From: JAGQOZ01 sp041399205
Lineage (GTDB): Bacteria; Planctomycetota; Planctomycetia; Pirellulales; Pirellulaceae
DNA: 64,000 nt
Reading direction: 5' to 3'
NCBI GenBank assembly: GCA_041399205.1
Contig: JAWKTK010000023.1
Coordinates: 1 to 64,000 of the forward strand
Shown here: one piece after another, positions 1 through 8,467 of the stretch
How the letters are laid out: each line of letters starts with the position of its first letter
How positions within the stretch are numbered: the first letter of the stretch is position 1
The notes under the pieces: generated by a model
What the model was told of the DNA's origin: nothing
Database searches by the model: none
Seen by the model: the letters and a program-made list of their open reading frames with translations, nothing else
Made by a program: the position numbers and the translations under genes

Positions 1-281
1 GCGTGTCCTTGACGGTGCAGCCCGGCAAAACAGGCTTTCTGGCCGAACCGGGCAATGGCGAAGCTGTCTCAGGCTACGTTTTGGCGCTGTTGGAAGACGC
101 ACAGTTGAGCCGCACGTTGGGCGAAGGAGGCCGCTTGGAAGTGGCCCATCATTGGTCGTTAGACGCGATGGTGCAGGGTTACGAAAACCTGATTTCGGAT
201 ATCTACGCCAAGAAGTGCAAAGCGCCGTTGCGTCCCGGCTTCACCGTCAGGCACGTGCAAGCGAAACGTTCGGTCGAATAA
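1..281 (+). CDS. GT4-type glycosyltransferase, C-terminal end (5' end outside window)
   Basis: The frame is open from the first bases to a TAA at 279-281, so only the last 92 or so residues are present. Near the start is GKTGFLAEPGNGEAV, which matches the loop after the nucleotide-sugar site of family 4 glycosyltransferases (usual form G.TG.LV.PGD...LA). It is followed by a helix-rich end (EVAHHWSLDAMVQGYENL) typical of the last helix that folds back on the N-terminal domain. The donor sugar and acceptor cannot be told from this piece. It is followed by 240 bases with no gene. Confidence 0.8.
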   Translation, partial: VSLTVQPGKTGFLAEPGNGEAVSGYVLALLEDAQLSRTLGEGGRLEVAHHWSLDAMVQGYENLISDIYAKKCKAPLRPGFTVRHVQAKRSVE

Positions 282-521
282 AAATCGTTTGACCAATCTT
301 TCTGGCGAATTCGTTTCACCGGTAGCTCGATTCGACGGAAAGCAATTGGCGGTTCAGCAGCAGAGATGAATGCTCGTTGCGTCACGGGAGCTGGGTATCG
401 CATCGTTCGACCGCCAGCCACCTCGACCGCTCCCCCTATGCGAACGCCGCGCCGAATGACTACGATTATCAAGTTGTGTTATTCGTTGCGAAGAGTGGAG
501 CTTTTCTAGAAGGCGCCGAGC

Positions 522-2084
522 ATGGAACCAATCGATCTAACTGAATTCGAGTGGAAACTAAAGATTCGACCTCTGGTGATCGAAGACTACGAAGCGCTGG
601 TCCAGATGCAACAAAAATGTTTTCCGGGGATGCATCCTTGGCAATTCGATCAAATTGAAAGCCAGTTGCAAGTCTTCCCGGAAGGTCAGATTGCTATTGA
701 GTGTGACGGCAAGATTGTGGCTTCGTCCAGCAGTTTGATCTTGAATTTTGATCCCGCCTTGGAATGGCACAACTGGCAGAAAATTGCGGACAGCGGCTTT
801 ATTCGCAATCATCGGCCCAAAGGCGATACGCTGTACGGGATCGAAATCATGGTCGATCCAGAATATCGAGGCATGAAGCTGTCGCGGCGCTTGTATGACG
901 CTCGGAAAGAACTGTGCCGCCACAAGAATCTGGCTCGGATCATCATTGGCGGACGTATTCCCGGCTATGACAAATACGCGGACGAAATGTCAGCACGGGA
1001 ATATGTAGATCGCGTCACCGAAAAAGAACTGTATGACCCAGTACTGACGGCTCAGCTGTCCAACGGGTTTGCGTTGCAAGGTTTGATTCCCGATTATTTT
1101 CCTTCGGACAAGGCTTCTCGAGGCTACGCGACATTCTTGGAATGGAAAAACTTAGATCACGTCAGCAAAGGGCGTCGGAAGACGAACCACGTGATCGAAC
1201 TGATTCGCCTGTGTATCGTGCAGTATGAAATGCGAACCATCAAAGCGTTTGATGACTTTGTCCAGCAGTGCGAATTCTTCATCGATACCGCGTCGGACTA
1301 TAAGAGCGACTTTGTGCTGTTCCCCGAATTGTTTACGGCGCAGCTGTTGTCCTGCGTCGAAGCCACTCGGCCCGGCCAGGCGGCTCGACAACTTGCCGAA
1401 TTCACTCCGCAATACTTGGAAGTCATGACCGAACTGGCGGTCAAGTATAACGTCAACGTGATTGGTGGCAGTCAATTCGTTGTGGAAAATGACACGCTGT
1501 ACAACATTTCGTATTTGTTTCATCGAGATGGTTCGATTGACAAGCAGTACAAATTGCACATCACTCCCAGCGAACGGAAGTGGTGGGGAGTGCATCCGGG
1601 TGACGAAGTGAACGTGTTTGACACGGATTGCGGTCGAGTGGGCATTTTGATTTGTTATGACATTGAATTTCCCGAATTGGCTCGAGTGGCGGCGCACAAG
1701 GGCGCGGAAATCATCTTTGTACCCTTCAATACCGACATGCGGCATGGTTACTTGCGAGTGCGTCATTGTGCGCAAGCGAGGTGTATTGAAAACCATCTGT
1801 ATGTGGCTATTTCGGGTTGCACGGGAAATCTACCGTTTGTGGAAAACGCCGATATCCATTACGCGCAGTCGGGCATTTTCACGCCGGCCGATGTCGAATT
1901 CGCTCGAGACGCTGTGGCTGCTGAATGCAATCCCAACGTGGAAACCATGATCATCCACGATGTCGATTTGGAACTGCTACGCCATCACCGCGAACAAGGC
2001 TCGGTCCAAAACTGGCACGATCGCCGCAAAGATCTCTATTCGGTGCGATACACTCCGGCCGGCAAACGCCAGATGGATGTTTAG
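522..2084 (+). CDS. GNAT acetyltransferase fused to carbon-nitrogen hydrolase (nitrilase superfamily)
   Basis: A 520-residue two-domain enzyme. Residues about 12-215 form a GNAT fold, with the acetyl-CoA loop region around VDPEYRGMKLSRRLYDAR (111-128). Residues about 228-500 are a nitrilase-superfamily amidohydrolase with the full catalytic triad visible: Glu269 in FPELFTAQ, Lys344 in QYKLHITPSE and Cys378 in GILICYDIEFPE. Fusions of this type are known in bacteria and usually annotated as bifunctional; the physiological substrate is not established. The hydrolase likely cleaves a linear amide and the acetyltransferase may act on the amine produced, which is inference. The ATG at 522 gives a full-length domain; no strong ribosome site precedes it. 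A short tandem repeat starts directly at the stop codon. Confidence 0.9.
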   Translation: MEPIDLTEFEWKLKIRPLVIEDYEALVQMQQKCFPGMHPWQFDQIESQLQVFPEGQIAIECDGKIVASSSSLILNFDPALEWHNWQKIADSGFIRNHRPKGDTLYGIEIMVDPEYRGMKLSRRLYDARKELCRHKNLARIIIGGRIPGYDKYADEMSAREYVDRVTEKELYDPVLTAQLSNGFALQGLIPDYFPSDKASRGYATFLEWKNLDHVSKGRRKTNHVIELIRLCIVQYEMRTIKAFDDFVQQCEFFIDTASDYKSDFVLFPELFTAQLLSCVEATRPGQAARQLAEFTPQYLEVMTELAVKYNVNVIGGSQFVVENDTLYNISYLFHRDGSIDKQYKLHITPSERKWWGVHPGDEVNVFDTDCGRVGILICYDIEFPELARVAAHKGAEIIFVPFNTDMRHGYLRVRHCAQARCIENHLYVAISGCTGNLPFVENADIHYAQSGIFTPADVEFARDAVAAECNPNVETMIIHDVDLELLRHHREQGSVQNWHDRRKDLYSVRYTPAGKRQMDV

Positions 2085-2130
2085 AGGGCGCTGCGCTTCG
2101 AGGGCGCTGCGCTTCGAGGGCGCTGCGCTG
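2085..2130. repeat. 16-bp tandem repeat at the stop codon of the GNAT-nitrilase gene
   Basis: The unit agggcgctgcgcttcg occurs at 2085-2100 and 2101-2116, and its first 14 bases again at 2117-2130. It begins on the base after the TAG. Similar GC-rich text (gcagcgcagcgaactcgcag) appears again near 2586-2620. Confidence 0.85.
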
Positions 2131-2192
2131 CTAGAACGCTGCGTTGGCGTTGGGTTGGCGGTGTTCGTCGCCCAAAGGGCCAGCCCGTTATG

Positions 2193-2369
2193 TAGCCCAG
2201 GACAACGTCCTGGGAATGTGTCCACGTCGTAGCATTTCGGGCCAACGGCCCAACCGATTGCGGAAACCGAATGCATGCGTGCGAAGCAACGAAAAGGCGC
2301 AACCTGTTGGCCCGTTGGGCCGAGCCTAACATGTATGCAAGATTTCCCAGGACGTTGTCCTGGGCTACA
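2193..2369. repeat. Pair of inverted palindromic repeats (cccaggac..gtcctggg)
   Basis: Two palindromes, cccaggacaacgtcctggg at 2196-2214 and its reverse complement cccaggacgttgtcctggg at 2346-2364, each flanked by tag on the outer side, face each other. The sequence between also contains gggccaacggccc and ggcccgttgggcc, so the whole block is a loose large inverted repeat. These look like the dispersed REP-like elements common between planctomycete genes. Confidence 0.75.
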
Positions 2370-2383
2370 TAACCTGCTGGGCC

Positions 2384-2509
2384 CTTGGCCCGAAAAATGA
2401 CAGGAATTGTTCTTCGGCGCTTGGCCCGAAAAATGACAGGAATTGTTCATCGGCCCTTGGCCCGAAAAATGACAGGAATTGTTCTTCGGCGCTTGGTCCG
2501 AAAAATGAT
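2384..2509. repeat. 36-bp tandem repeat, about 3.5 copies
   Basis: Units start at 2384, 2420, 2456 and 2492, exactly 36 bases apart. Each begins cttggcccgaaaaatgacag; the third and fourth have single changes and the last is cut after about 18 bases. No gene is visible in 2085-2637; it is a repeat-only intergenic stretch between two genes that end facing each other. Confidence 0.9.
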
Positions 2510-2637
2510 CGCAAGTCAAATTTTTCCAAGCCAGACAGCCTCTCAGAAAAGGCGGGGCCACCGACCGCACCTGGAATCTAGATTCTAGCAGCGCAGCGAA
2601 CTCGCAGCGCAGCGATCTCGCAACTCTCAGCGAACTC

Positions 2638-4083
2638 CTAACCCAAAATCTCCGTTACAACTCGCGCAGGTTCGACGCCGGTTAGTCGTTGATCTAAGCC
2701 CTGAAAGCGGAACGAAAGCCGTTCGTGATTGATGCCAAGCTGATGCAGCATCGTAGCGTGGAGGTCTCGAACGGCGACCGGATTTTCGACGACGTTGTAG
2801 CTGAATTCGTCGGTTTTGCCGTACATCGTGCCGCCTTTGATGCCACCACCGGCCATCCAACCGGAAAAGCATCTTGGATGATGGTCGCGGCCATAATCGT
2901 CGCGTTCCAAGCGACCTTGGCAGTAGACGGTTCGACCAAATTCACCCGCCATCACAATCAGCGTGTCTTCCAACAAGCCACGTTGCTTCAAATCCTTGAT
3001 CAGCGCCGCGCTGGGTTGATCCACGTCAAAGCACTGCCCCGGAAGTTGCTTGGGCAGAATCGTATGATGATCCCAACCTCGATGAAACAGCTGGATAAAC
3101 CGTACACCTCGTTCCACCATGCGTCGTGCCAACAAGCAGTTTCGCGCGAACGAACCTGGTTTGTTCACTTCGGGCCCGTAGGAATTCAAAACGTGTTCTG
3201 GTTCGCCGGCAACGTCCGTCAATTCGGGTACCGACGATTGCATGCGAAACGCCATCTCTTGCTGAGCGATCGTGGTTTCAATTTCCGGATCACCAATTTC
3301 GGCAAAATGCTGTTGGTTCACTTGTCCGACGGTGTCCAACATGCGTCGCCGAATATCCGCGTCTACTCCGCTGGGATTCGACAGAAACAACACGGGATCG
3401 CCGGACGTCTGGAATTTGACACCTTGATGCTTGCTGGGCAGCGGGCCACTTCCCCATAGTCGGCTGTAAAGGGCCTGAACGTTCCGAGTGCCACCGGTCC
3501 AATACGCGGAATTCAGCACAATGAAATTGGGCAGGTCTTGATTGATGGAACCCAAGCCATAGCTGAGCCACGCACCCATGCTCGCTCGGCCCGGAATTTC
3601 CGAACCGGTGCACAAGAACGTTTTGCCAGGGTCATGGTTGATGGCATTCGTGCTGAGCGAATTCACGATGCACAAATCGTCCGCCACGCTCGCCAAGTGG
3701 GGCAACAATTCAGAAACCCAAATGCCACTTTCGCCCTGCTGGTGAAATTTGAATTTGGACGGCGCCACGATCTGTTCTTGGCCTCGAGTCATCGCGGTGA
3801 CTCGTTGCCCCATGCTAATACTGGCGGGCAACGGTTTTTTGAACTGTTGATCCAGTTCGGGTTTGTAGTCGAACAAATCAATCTGGCTGGGCGCGCCGGC
3901 CATGAACAGAAAAATGACGTGTTTGGCACGGGGCGGCGAAGGATTTAGAAAGTTCTTGCCGTCCGCCGCAGTCGCATGTTCTGCCAACAGCGAACCTAGC
4001 ACCGACGCTCCTAAGCCCATGCCGGTGTTTTTCAGAAATTGGCGGCGAGCCAACGGCCAGGCGTTCGAAAATTCCATGTTCAT
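2638..4083 (-). CDS. DUF1501 family protein, Tat-exported
   Basis: 481 residues. The N terminus carries a twin-arginine signal (RRQFLKN, residues 13-19) followed by a hydrophobic stretch, so the protein should be exported folded. The conserved DUF1501 blocks are present: GAPSQIDLFDYKP near residue 65, HDPGKTFLCTGSEIPGR, EFGRT and GRDHHP toward the end. DUF1501 belongs to the alkaline-phosphatase/sulfatase-like fold, but no enzyme activity is proven. It lies 66 bases downstream of a PSD1 cytochrome gene on the same strand, the standard planctomycete pairing, so co-transcription and a joint role at the cell surface are likely. Confidence 0.95.
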   Translation of the reverse strand: MNMEFSNAWPLARRQFLKNTGMGLGASVLGSLLAEHATAADGKNFLNPSPPRAKHVIFLFMAGAPSQIDLFDYKPELDQQFKKPLPASISMGQRVTAMTRGQEQIVAPSKFKFHQQGESGIWVSELLPHLASVADDLCIVNSLSTNAINHDPGKTFLCTGSEIPGRASMGAWLSYGLGSINQDLPNFIVLNSAYWTGGTRNVQALYSRLWGSGPLPSKHQGVKFQTSGDPVLFLSNPSGVDADIRRRMLDTVGQVNQQHFAEIGDPEIETTIAQQEMAFRMQSSVPELTDVAGEPEHVLNSYGPEVNKPGSFARNCLLARRMVERGVRFIQLFHRGWDHHTILPKQLPGQCFDVDQPSAALIKDLKQRGLLEDTLIVMAGEFGRTVYCQGRLERDDYGRDHHPRCFSGWMAGGGIKGGTMYGKTDEFSYNVVENPVAVRDLHATMLHQLGINHERLSFRFQGLDQRLTGVEPARVVTEILG

Positions 4084-4149
4084 AACAGTCTCGCTTTAAT
4101 GATTGCGAATAGTAGGTTGTGGCGAATGACGTGGATGTGCGGCTGACGA

Positions 4150-6636
4150 TTACTGACGAGTCTTGGTCACATCCAAGTTGTAAATCGCGCTGGCCACCAT
4201 GGTCCAAGCCGCCCATTCACTGCGGTTCATTTCACGCGGCGTCGCTTGGTCCGGACAGAGCTGTTGAGCCAAGTCGGGATTCTGGGCGTAGGTGGCAGCC
4301 AGGTCAGCTTGCAATTGCACAAAGGCTTGTCGCTGCGATTCGGACGCTTGTTGCGACGTAATGATTTCATACAACGCGTCAACGTATTCGGCAGCGGACG
4401 AATCGGATTCGGCCAAAACTCTGGCAGCCAATTGCCGAGCGGCCTTCAGGTACTCCGCTTCGTTCAGCAGCAATAATGCTTGCAACGGCGTGTTGGTGCG
4501 TTCGCGCCGAGCGATACATTCTTCGCGACTGGGAGCATTCAAAATGGTCATTTGCGGCGGCGGCATACCTCGTTTCCAAAACGTGTAAACGCTGCGCCGA
4601 TAAATCTTTTCGCCTGTGTCCGCCTGGAATTCTTTGGGATAAGAGCTGGGCATGCTGACGGCTTTCCACAGGCCGTCTGGCTGAGGCGGTTTGACGCTTT
4701 TGCCAAATAGCGAAGTGTTTAAGAGTCCGCTGGTGGCCAAAATCTGATCTCGAATCATTTCAGAATCCATGCGAAAGCGCGAACCGCGAGCCAACAAGCG
4801 ATTTTGCGGATCACGTTTGAATTGCTCTGGCGAAGCGAACGAAGATTGCTGGTACGTGGCAGACATCACTATCTCTTTGAACAACTCTTTCACATCCCAA
4901 CCACTTTCTTGGAATCGAACTGCCAGATAGTCCAGCAGTTCTGGGTGCGAAGGCCATTCTCCTTGGGCTCCAAAATCTTCCGAAGTCCGCACGATGCCCA
5001 CGCCAAATAGTTGTTGCCAGAACCGATTCACGGCCACTCGCGCGGTCAGTGGATGTTGCGGATCCACAAACCAGTTGGCCAGATCCAGCCGATTCTTGGT
5101 GTCGCCGGTGGATTTCATGGCGGGAAGAAAGCCGGGCGAATTCCGACTGACTTCTTTGCCAGGGTTGTCGTAAGCACCGCGAATCAGTACATGCGCCGGG
5201 CGAATTTCGGTTCGCTCCTTCATGATCATGGCGGCCGGGATTTCGGTCAGATAGTCGTCGCGTGCTTTCGCTTGTGACTGACGGTTCTGTTCCAGTTGTT
5301 TGAGTGCATCTTGCAGTGGTGCCTTCTGTTCGTCGGAACTATTTTCTTGGCTCTGCGCTTCCTGCAGCTTTGCCTTGGTCGTCTGGATTTCTTGGTCAAG
5401 CTGTTCCAATGTTGCGTCAAATTCGGCCAGCTTGGTTTCTTGTTCGGCACTGGCCAAATTGATGTACGGCGGCTGGAGTCCTCGGACAAAATCGGTGCCA
5501 CTTCGCCCGCCTGTTTCCGGATCGGCATCAATGTTGTTGAAGAATGCGGACAGAGAATAAAAGTCCTGCATGGTAATGGGATCGTATTTGTGATCATGGC
5601 AGACGGCGCATTGCATGGTCAGGCCCATGAAGGCCGTACCCACGGAAGTGACTCGGTCTAAGACATTCCGAGTAAAACTTTCTTCGGGCAACATGGTGCC
5701 GCGGTCAATGATCAAATGCAGGCGGTGAAAGCCGGACGCAATCAGCTGATCTGTTGTTGGCGATTCGTACAAATCACCGGCCAGTTGGTAGCGCACAAAA
5801 TCGTCATACGGCAAGTTTTGATTGAACGCACGAATCACCCAATCTCGGTACGGTGACAAGTCGCGATAGTGATCGTGATGAATCCCGTTGGTGTCGGCAA
5901 AGCGAACCAGGTCTAGCCAGTACCGCGCGACATGTTCGCCGTAGTGTGGGCTTTCCAATAAACGATCGACCACTTTTTCGAACGCATCAGGCGAATCGTC
6001 CGCCAAGAAGTTTTGGATTTCGGCGGGCGAGGGAGGCAGCCCGGTTAAATCGAAGGTCACTCGGCGAATCAACGTACGCTTGTCCGCGGGCGGCGACGGA
6101 GACAAATTGGCTTCACGCAGTTGACGGTGAACCAGCACATCGATGGCGGAAGTGTCGCTGCCGTTGGGCGCTGCGATGTCGGGCATCTCGGGCGAAACGA
6201 ACGCCCAGAACGATTCGTATTGCGCGCCTTGTTCAATCCATTGTCGAATGATCTGCTTTTCTTCGTCCGATAGAGGCTCTTTGTGAGAATCAGCGGGCGG
6301 CATGGCCATGTCGGGATCGTCGGTGTTGAGTCGCAGCCAGACTTCGCTTTCGTCTGGCTTGCCTGGCGAAATGGCCGGAAGGCCCGATTCGTTCCGATAC
6401 GCGCCTTCGTTTCCGTCGGACATATCAAGTCGTAAATTCGCTTGGCGATCTTCCTCGTTCGGACCGTGACAATGAAAACAGCGGTCCGACAAAATTGGCA
6501 GGACGTCTCGGTTGTAACGCAACGGTTTTGTTTCATCTGCGGCAACGGTTTCGGACGATTCGTGCAAACCAATCGTCAGGAAAGTTGCAATGCAGATCGA
6601 AAAACATAAACAGCGAACAAGTTTTGGCTGGTGCAT
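4150..6636 (-). CDS. PSD1 / planctomycete cytochrome C protein (DUF1549 and DUF1553)
   Basis: 828 residues with a signal peptide (hydrophobic 8-25). A heme c motif CFHCH sits at residues 53-57, inside the N-terminal planctomycete cytochrome C domain (ILSDRCFHCHGPNEEDRQA). DUF1549 follows (from about 175, TLIRRVTFDLTGLPPSPAE) and includes a second heme-like motif CAVCHDHKYDP. DUF1553 makes up the C-terminal third (HPLTARVAVNRFWQQLFG; RTNTPLQALLLLNE). A coiled-coil segment lies between the two DUFs. The protein is expected outside the cytoplasmic membrane and acts with the DUF1501 protein encoded 66 bases downstream. Function of these pairs is unknown beyond heme binding. Confidence 0.95.
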   Translation of the reverse strand: MHQPKLVRCLCFSICIATFLTIGLHESSETVAADETKPLRYNRDVLPILSDRCFHCHGPNEEDRQANLRLDMSDGNEGAYRNESGLPAISPGKPDESEVWLRLNTDDPDMAMPPADSHKEPLSDEEKQIIRQWIEQGAQYESFWAFVSPEMPDIAAPNGSDTSAIDVLVHRQLREANLSPSPPADKRTLIRRVTFDLTGLPPSPAEIQNFLADDSPDAFEKVVDRLLESPHYGEHVARYWLDLVRFADTNGIHHDHYRDLSPYRDWVIRAFNQNLPYDDFVRYQLAGDLYESPTTDQLIASGFHRLHLIIDRGTMLPEESFTRNVLDRVTSVGTAFMGLTMQCAVCHDHKYDPITMQDFYSLSAFFNNIDADPETGGRSGTDFVRGLQPPYINLASAEQETKLAEFDATLEQLDQEIQTTKAKLQEAQSQENSSDEQKAPLQDALKQLEQNRQSQAKARDDYLTEIPAAMIMKERTEIRPAHVLIRGAYDNPGKEVSRNSPGFLPAMKSTGDTKNRLDLANWFVDPQHPLTARVAVNRFWQQLFGVGIVRTSEDFGAQGEWPSHPELLDYLAVRFQESGWDVKELFKEIVMSATYQQSSFASPEQFKRDPQNRLLARGSRFRMDSEMIRDQILATSGLLNTSLFGKSVKPPQPDGLWKAVSMPSSYPKEFQADTGEKIYRRSVYTFWKRGMPPPQMTILNAPSREECIARRERTNTPLQALLLLNEAEYLKAARQLAARVLAESDSSAAEYVDALYEIITSQQASESQRQAFVQLQADLAATYAQNPDLAQQLCPDQATPREMNRSEWAAWTMVASAIYNLDVTKTRQ

Positions 6637-6728
6637 GGTAGGAACTTAACGAGGCGAGAGTGGACTGGGTTTGGATGTATTGGACACAATACATTCTAGC
6701 GAATTTTGCTTCGGTTGTGGTGTGGCCT

Positions 6729-6838
6729 GTTCGTCGTCCCTGTTCGCCTGTTCGTAGTCCCGGTGAACATGTTCGTGGTCCCTGTGAACATGTTCGTCGT
6801 TCCTGTGAACATGTTCGTAGTCCCGGCTTCAGCCGGAA
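6729..6838. repeat. 21-bp tandem repeat, five copies, ending in a palindromic element
   Basis: Units of 21 bases start at 6729, 6750, 6771, 6792 and 6813; a typical unit begins gttcgtagtcccggtgaaca. The last copy runs into cccggcttcagccgg, a member of the dispersed tagtcccgcctt.aggcgg palindrome family seen at 7001, 13718, 13771, 36844 and 36893. The tandem array therefore seems to have grown from one arm of that element. Confidence 0.85.
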
Positions 6839-6917
6839 TGGAACGTCTGACTGACCGTCGTATTTGTGCGTTTGCGCTACGAACGTCGCGAGCATTCACA
6901 CGAACCAATCACATTCC

Positions 6918-6982
6918 AGCCGTTTGGGCACTAGCCCCGGACCACGCATGGCAAAACGTCCGGGACTAGCGCCCAAACGGCT
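6918..6982. repeat. 24-nt inverted repeat forming a strong hairpin
   Basis: The arms 6918-6941 (agccgtttgggcactagccc...) and 6959-6982 are reverse complements with two mismatches, around a 17-base loop. It lies between the two PSD1/DUF1501 pairs, after the stop of the second pair, and has no T-tract, so it is more likely a mobile palindrome than a plain terminator. Another copy of the tagtcccgcct palindrome, in reverse orientation, follows at 7001-7024. No gene is seen in 6637-7032. Confidence 0.8.
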
Positions 6983-7032
6983 GGGTAACGGTAGAACTAT
7001 CCGCCTAAAAGCGGTACTACGAACAAATCAAC

Positions 7033-8467
7033 CTACGCCAGAATCTCCGAGATCACTCGGCAGGGTTCTACGCCGGTTAGGCGTTGGTCTAAGCCTTGGT
7101 AGCGAACTGAAAAGCGTTCATGATCGATGCCCATTTGGTGCAGAATGGTTGCTTGTAAGTCGCGAACTTGCACGGGATCGGTCGCCACGTTGAAACCGAA
7201 TTCGTCCGATTCGCCATGAGCGTATCCCGGTTTGATTCCCGCGCCGGCCAACCAAATGGTAAACGCATACGGATGATGATCTCGGCCTCGTTTCCCATTC
7301 GAACGGTTTTGCTGATACGGAGTTCGACCGAATTCGCCACCCCAAATCACCAGCGTGTCTTCTAAGAGGCCTCGTTGCTTGAGGTCTTTCACCAATCCCG
7401 CTGAAGGAGCATCCGTGTCGGTGCATTGAATCTTCAGCTGCGTGTCCAAATTGGAATGCTGGTCCCAACCGGCGTGCATCAGTTGGATAAACCGTGAACC
7501 TCGTTCCGCCAGGCGTCGAGCCATCAAGCAGTTGTACGCAAAGCTCCCTTTTTCGGTCACTTGCGGTCCGTACAAATCCAGAACATGTTGCGGTTCGTTG
7601 GAAAGATCGGTCAGTTCCGGCACCGACGCTTGCATGCGGTAGGCCATTTCATATTGAGCGATCCGAGCTTCAATTTCGGCGTCACCGGTGCGGTCGAAAT
7701 GCTGACGATTTAGCGTGGCCAAGTCGTCCAGTTGGCTGCGGCGAATTTGCCGATCAATGCCGCGAGGATTGGAAAGATACAAAACCGGATCACCGCTGCC
7801 GCGAAACTTGACGCCTTGAAATTTGCTGGGCAAAAATCCACTGCCCCAATAAAAGTCATAGAAAATCTGACCGCACGACGCCTCGCGGTCTCGGCTGGTC
7901 ATCACCACATACGCGGGCAAGTTCTCGGTTTCGCTGCCCAGTCCATACGTCAGCCACGCACCCATGCTGGGTTTGCCTGCCATCTCTGAACCGGTCAGAA
8001 AATAGGTGATAGCCGGCGCGTGATTCACTTGCGTGGTGTGCATGGAATGAACAAAACAAACGTCGTCCACAATTCCGGCTGTATGCGGCATAAAGTTAGT
8101 GGCTATGTGACGCCCACATTCGCCGACTTTGGCAAACCGAGTAATCTCGGGCAAGAAAGATTTCTCTTGTCCGGAAGTCATGGTGCTGAATCGCTTGCCT
8201 GCGACTAATTCCTCGGGAAGCGGTTGATTGTGGAGTTCGCGCAGCTTGGGCTTGTAGTCGAACAGATCGACATGCGTTGGCCCGCCGTTCTGGAATAGAT
8301 AGATGACTCGTTTGGCTTTGGCCGCAAAGTGAGGCAACGATAATGAATCCGCATCCGCGCGAACCGAACCGTTCAGCAACGAACCGAGCGCGGCGCTTTA
8401 AGCCAAGTCCGGTGTTGCCAAGCAGTTGGCGGCGAGTCATCCCTGCGGAAAAAGTGTGGTCGTTCAT
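7033..8467 (-). pseudogene. Second DUF1501 protein, one frameshift near its N terminus
   Basis: The first 22 or so codons run from ATG at 8465-8467 (MNDHTFSAGMTRRQLLGNTG, a Tat signal with RRQLL), then the frame is lost. Removing one T from the TTT at 8397-8399 restores a perfect join: GLGLSAALGSLLNGSVRAD, followed by the complete DUF1501 body (GGPTHVDLFDYKP, GGEFGRTP, GRDHHPYAF) to the TAG at 7033. The start overlaps the stop of the PSD1 gene by four bases (ATGA), as in intact operons. A protein starting at an internal codon after the shift would lack its export signal. The gene is either broken or carries a one-base sequence error. Confidence 0.9.
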
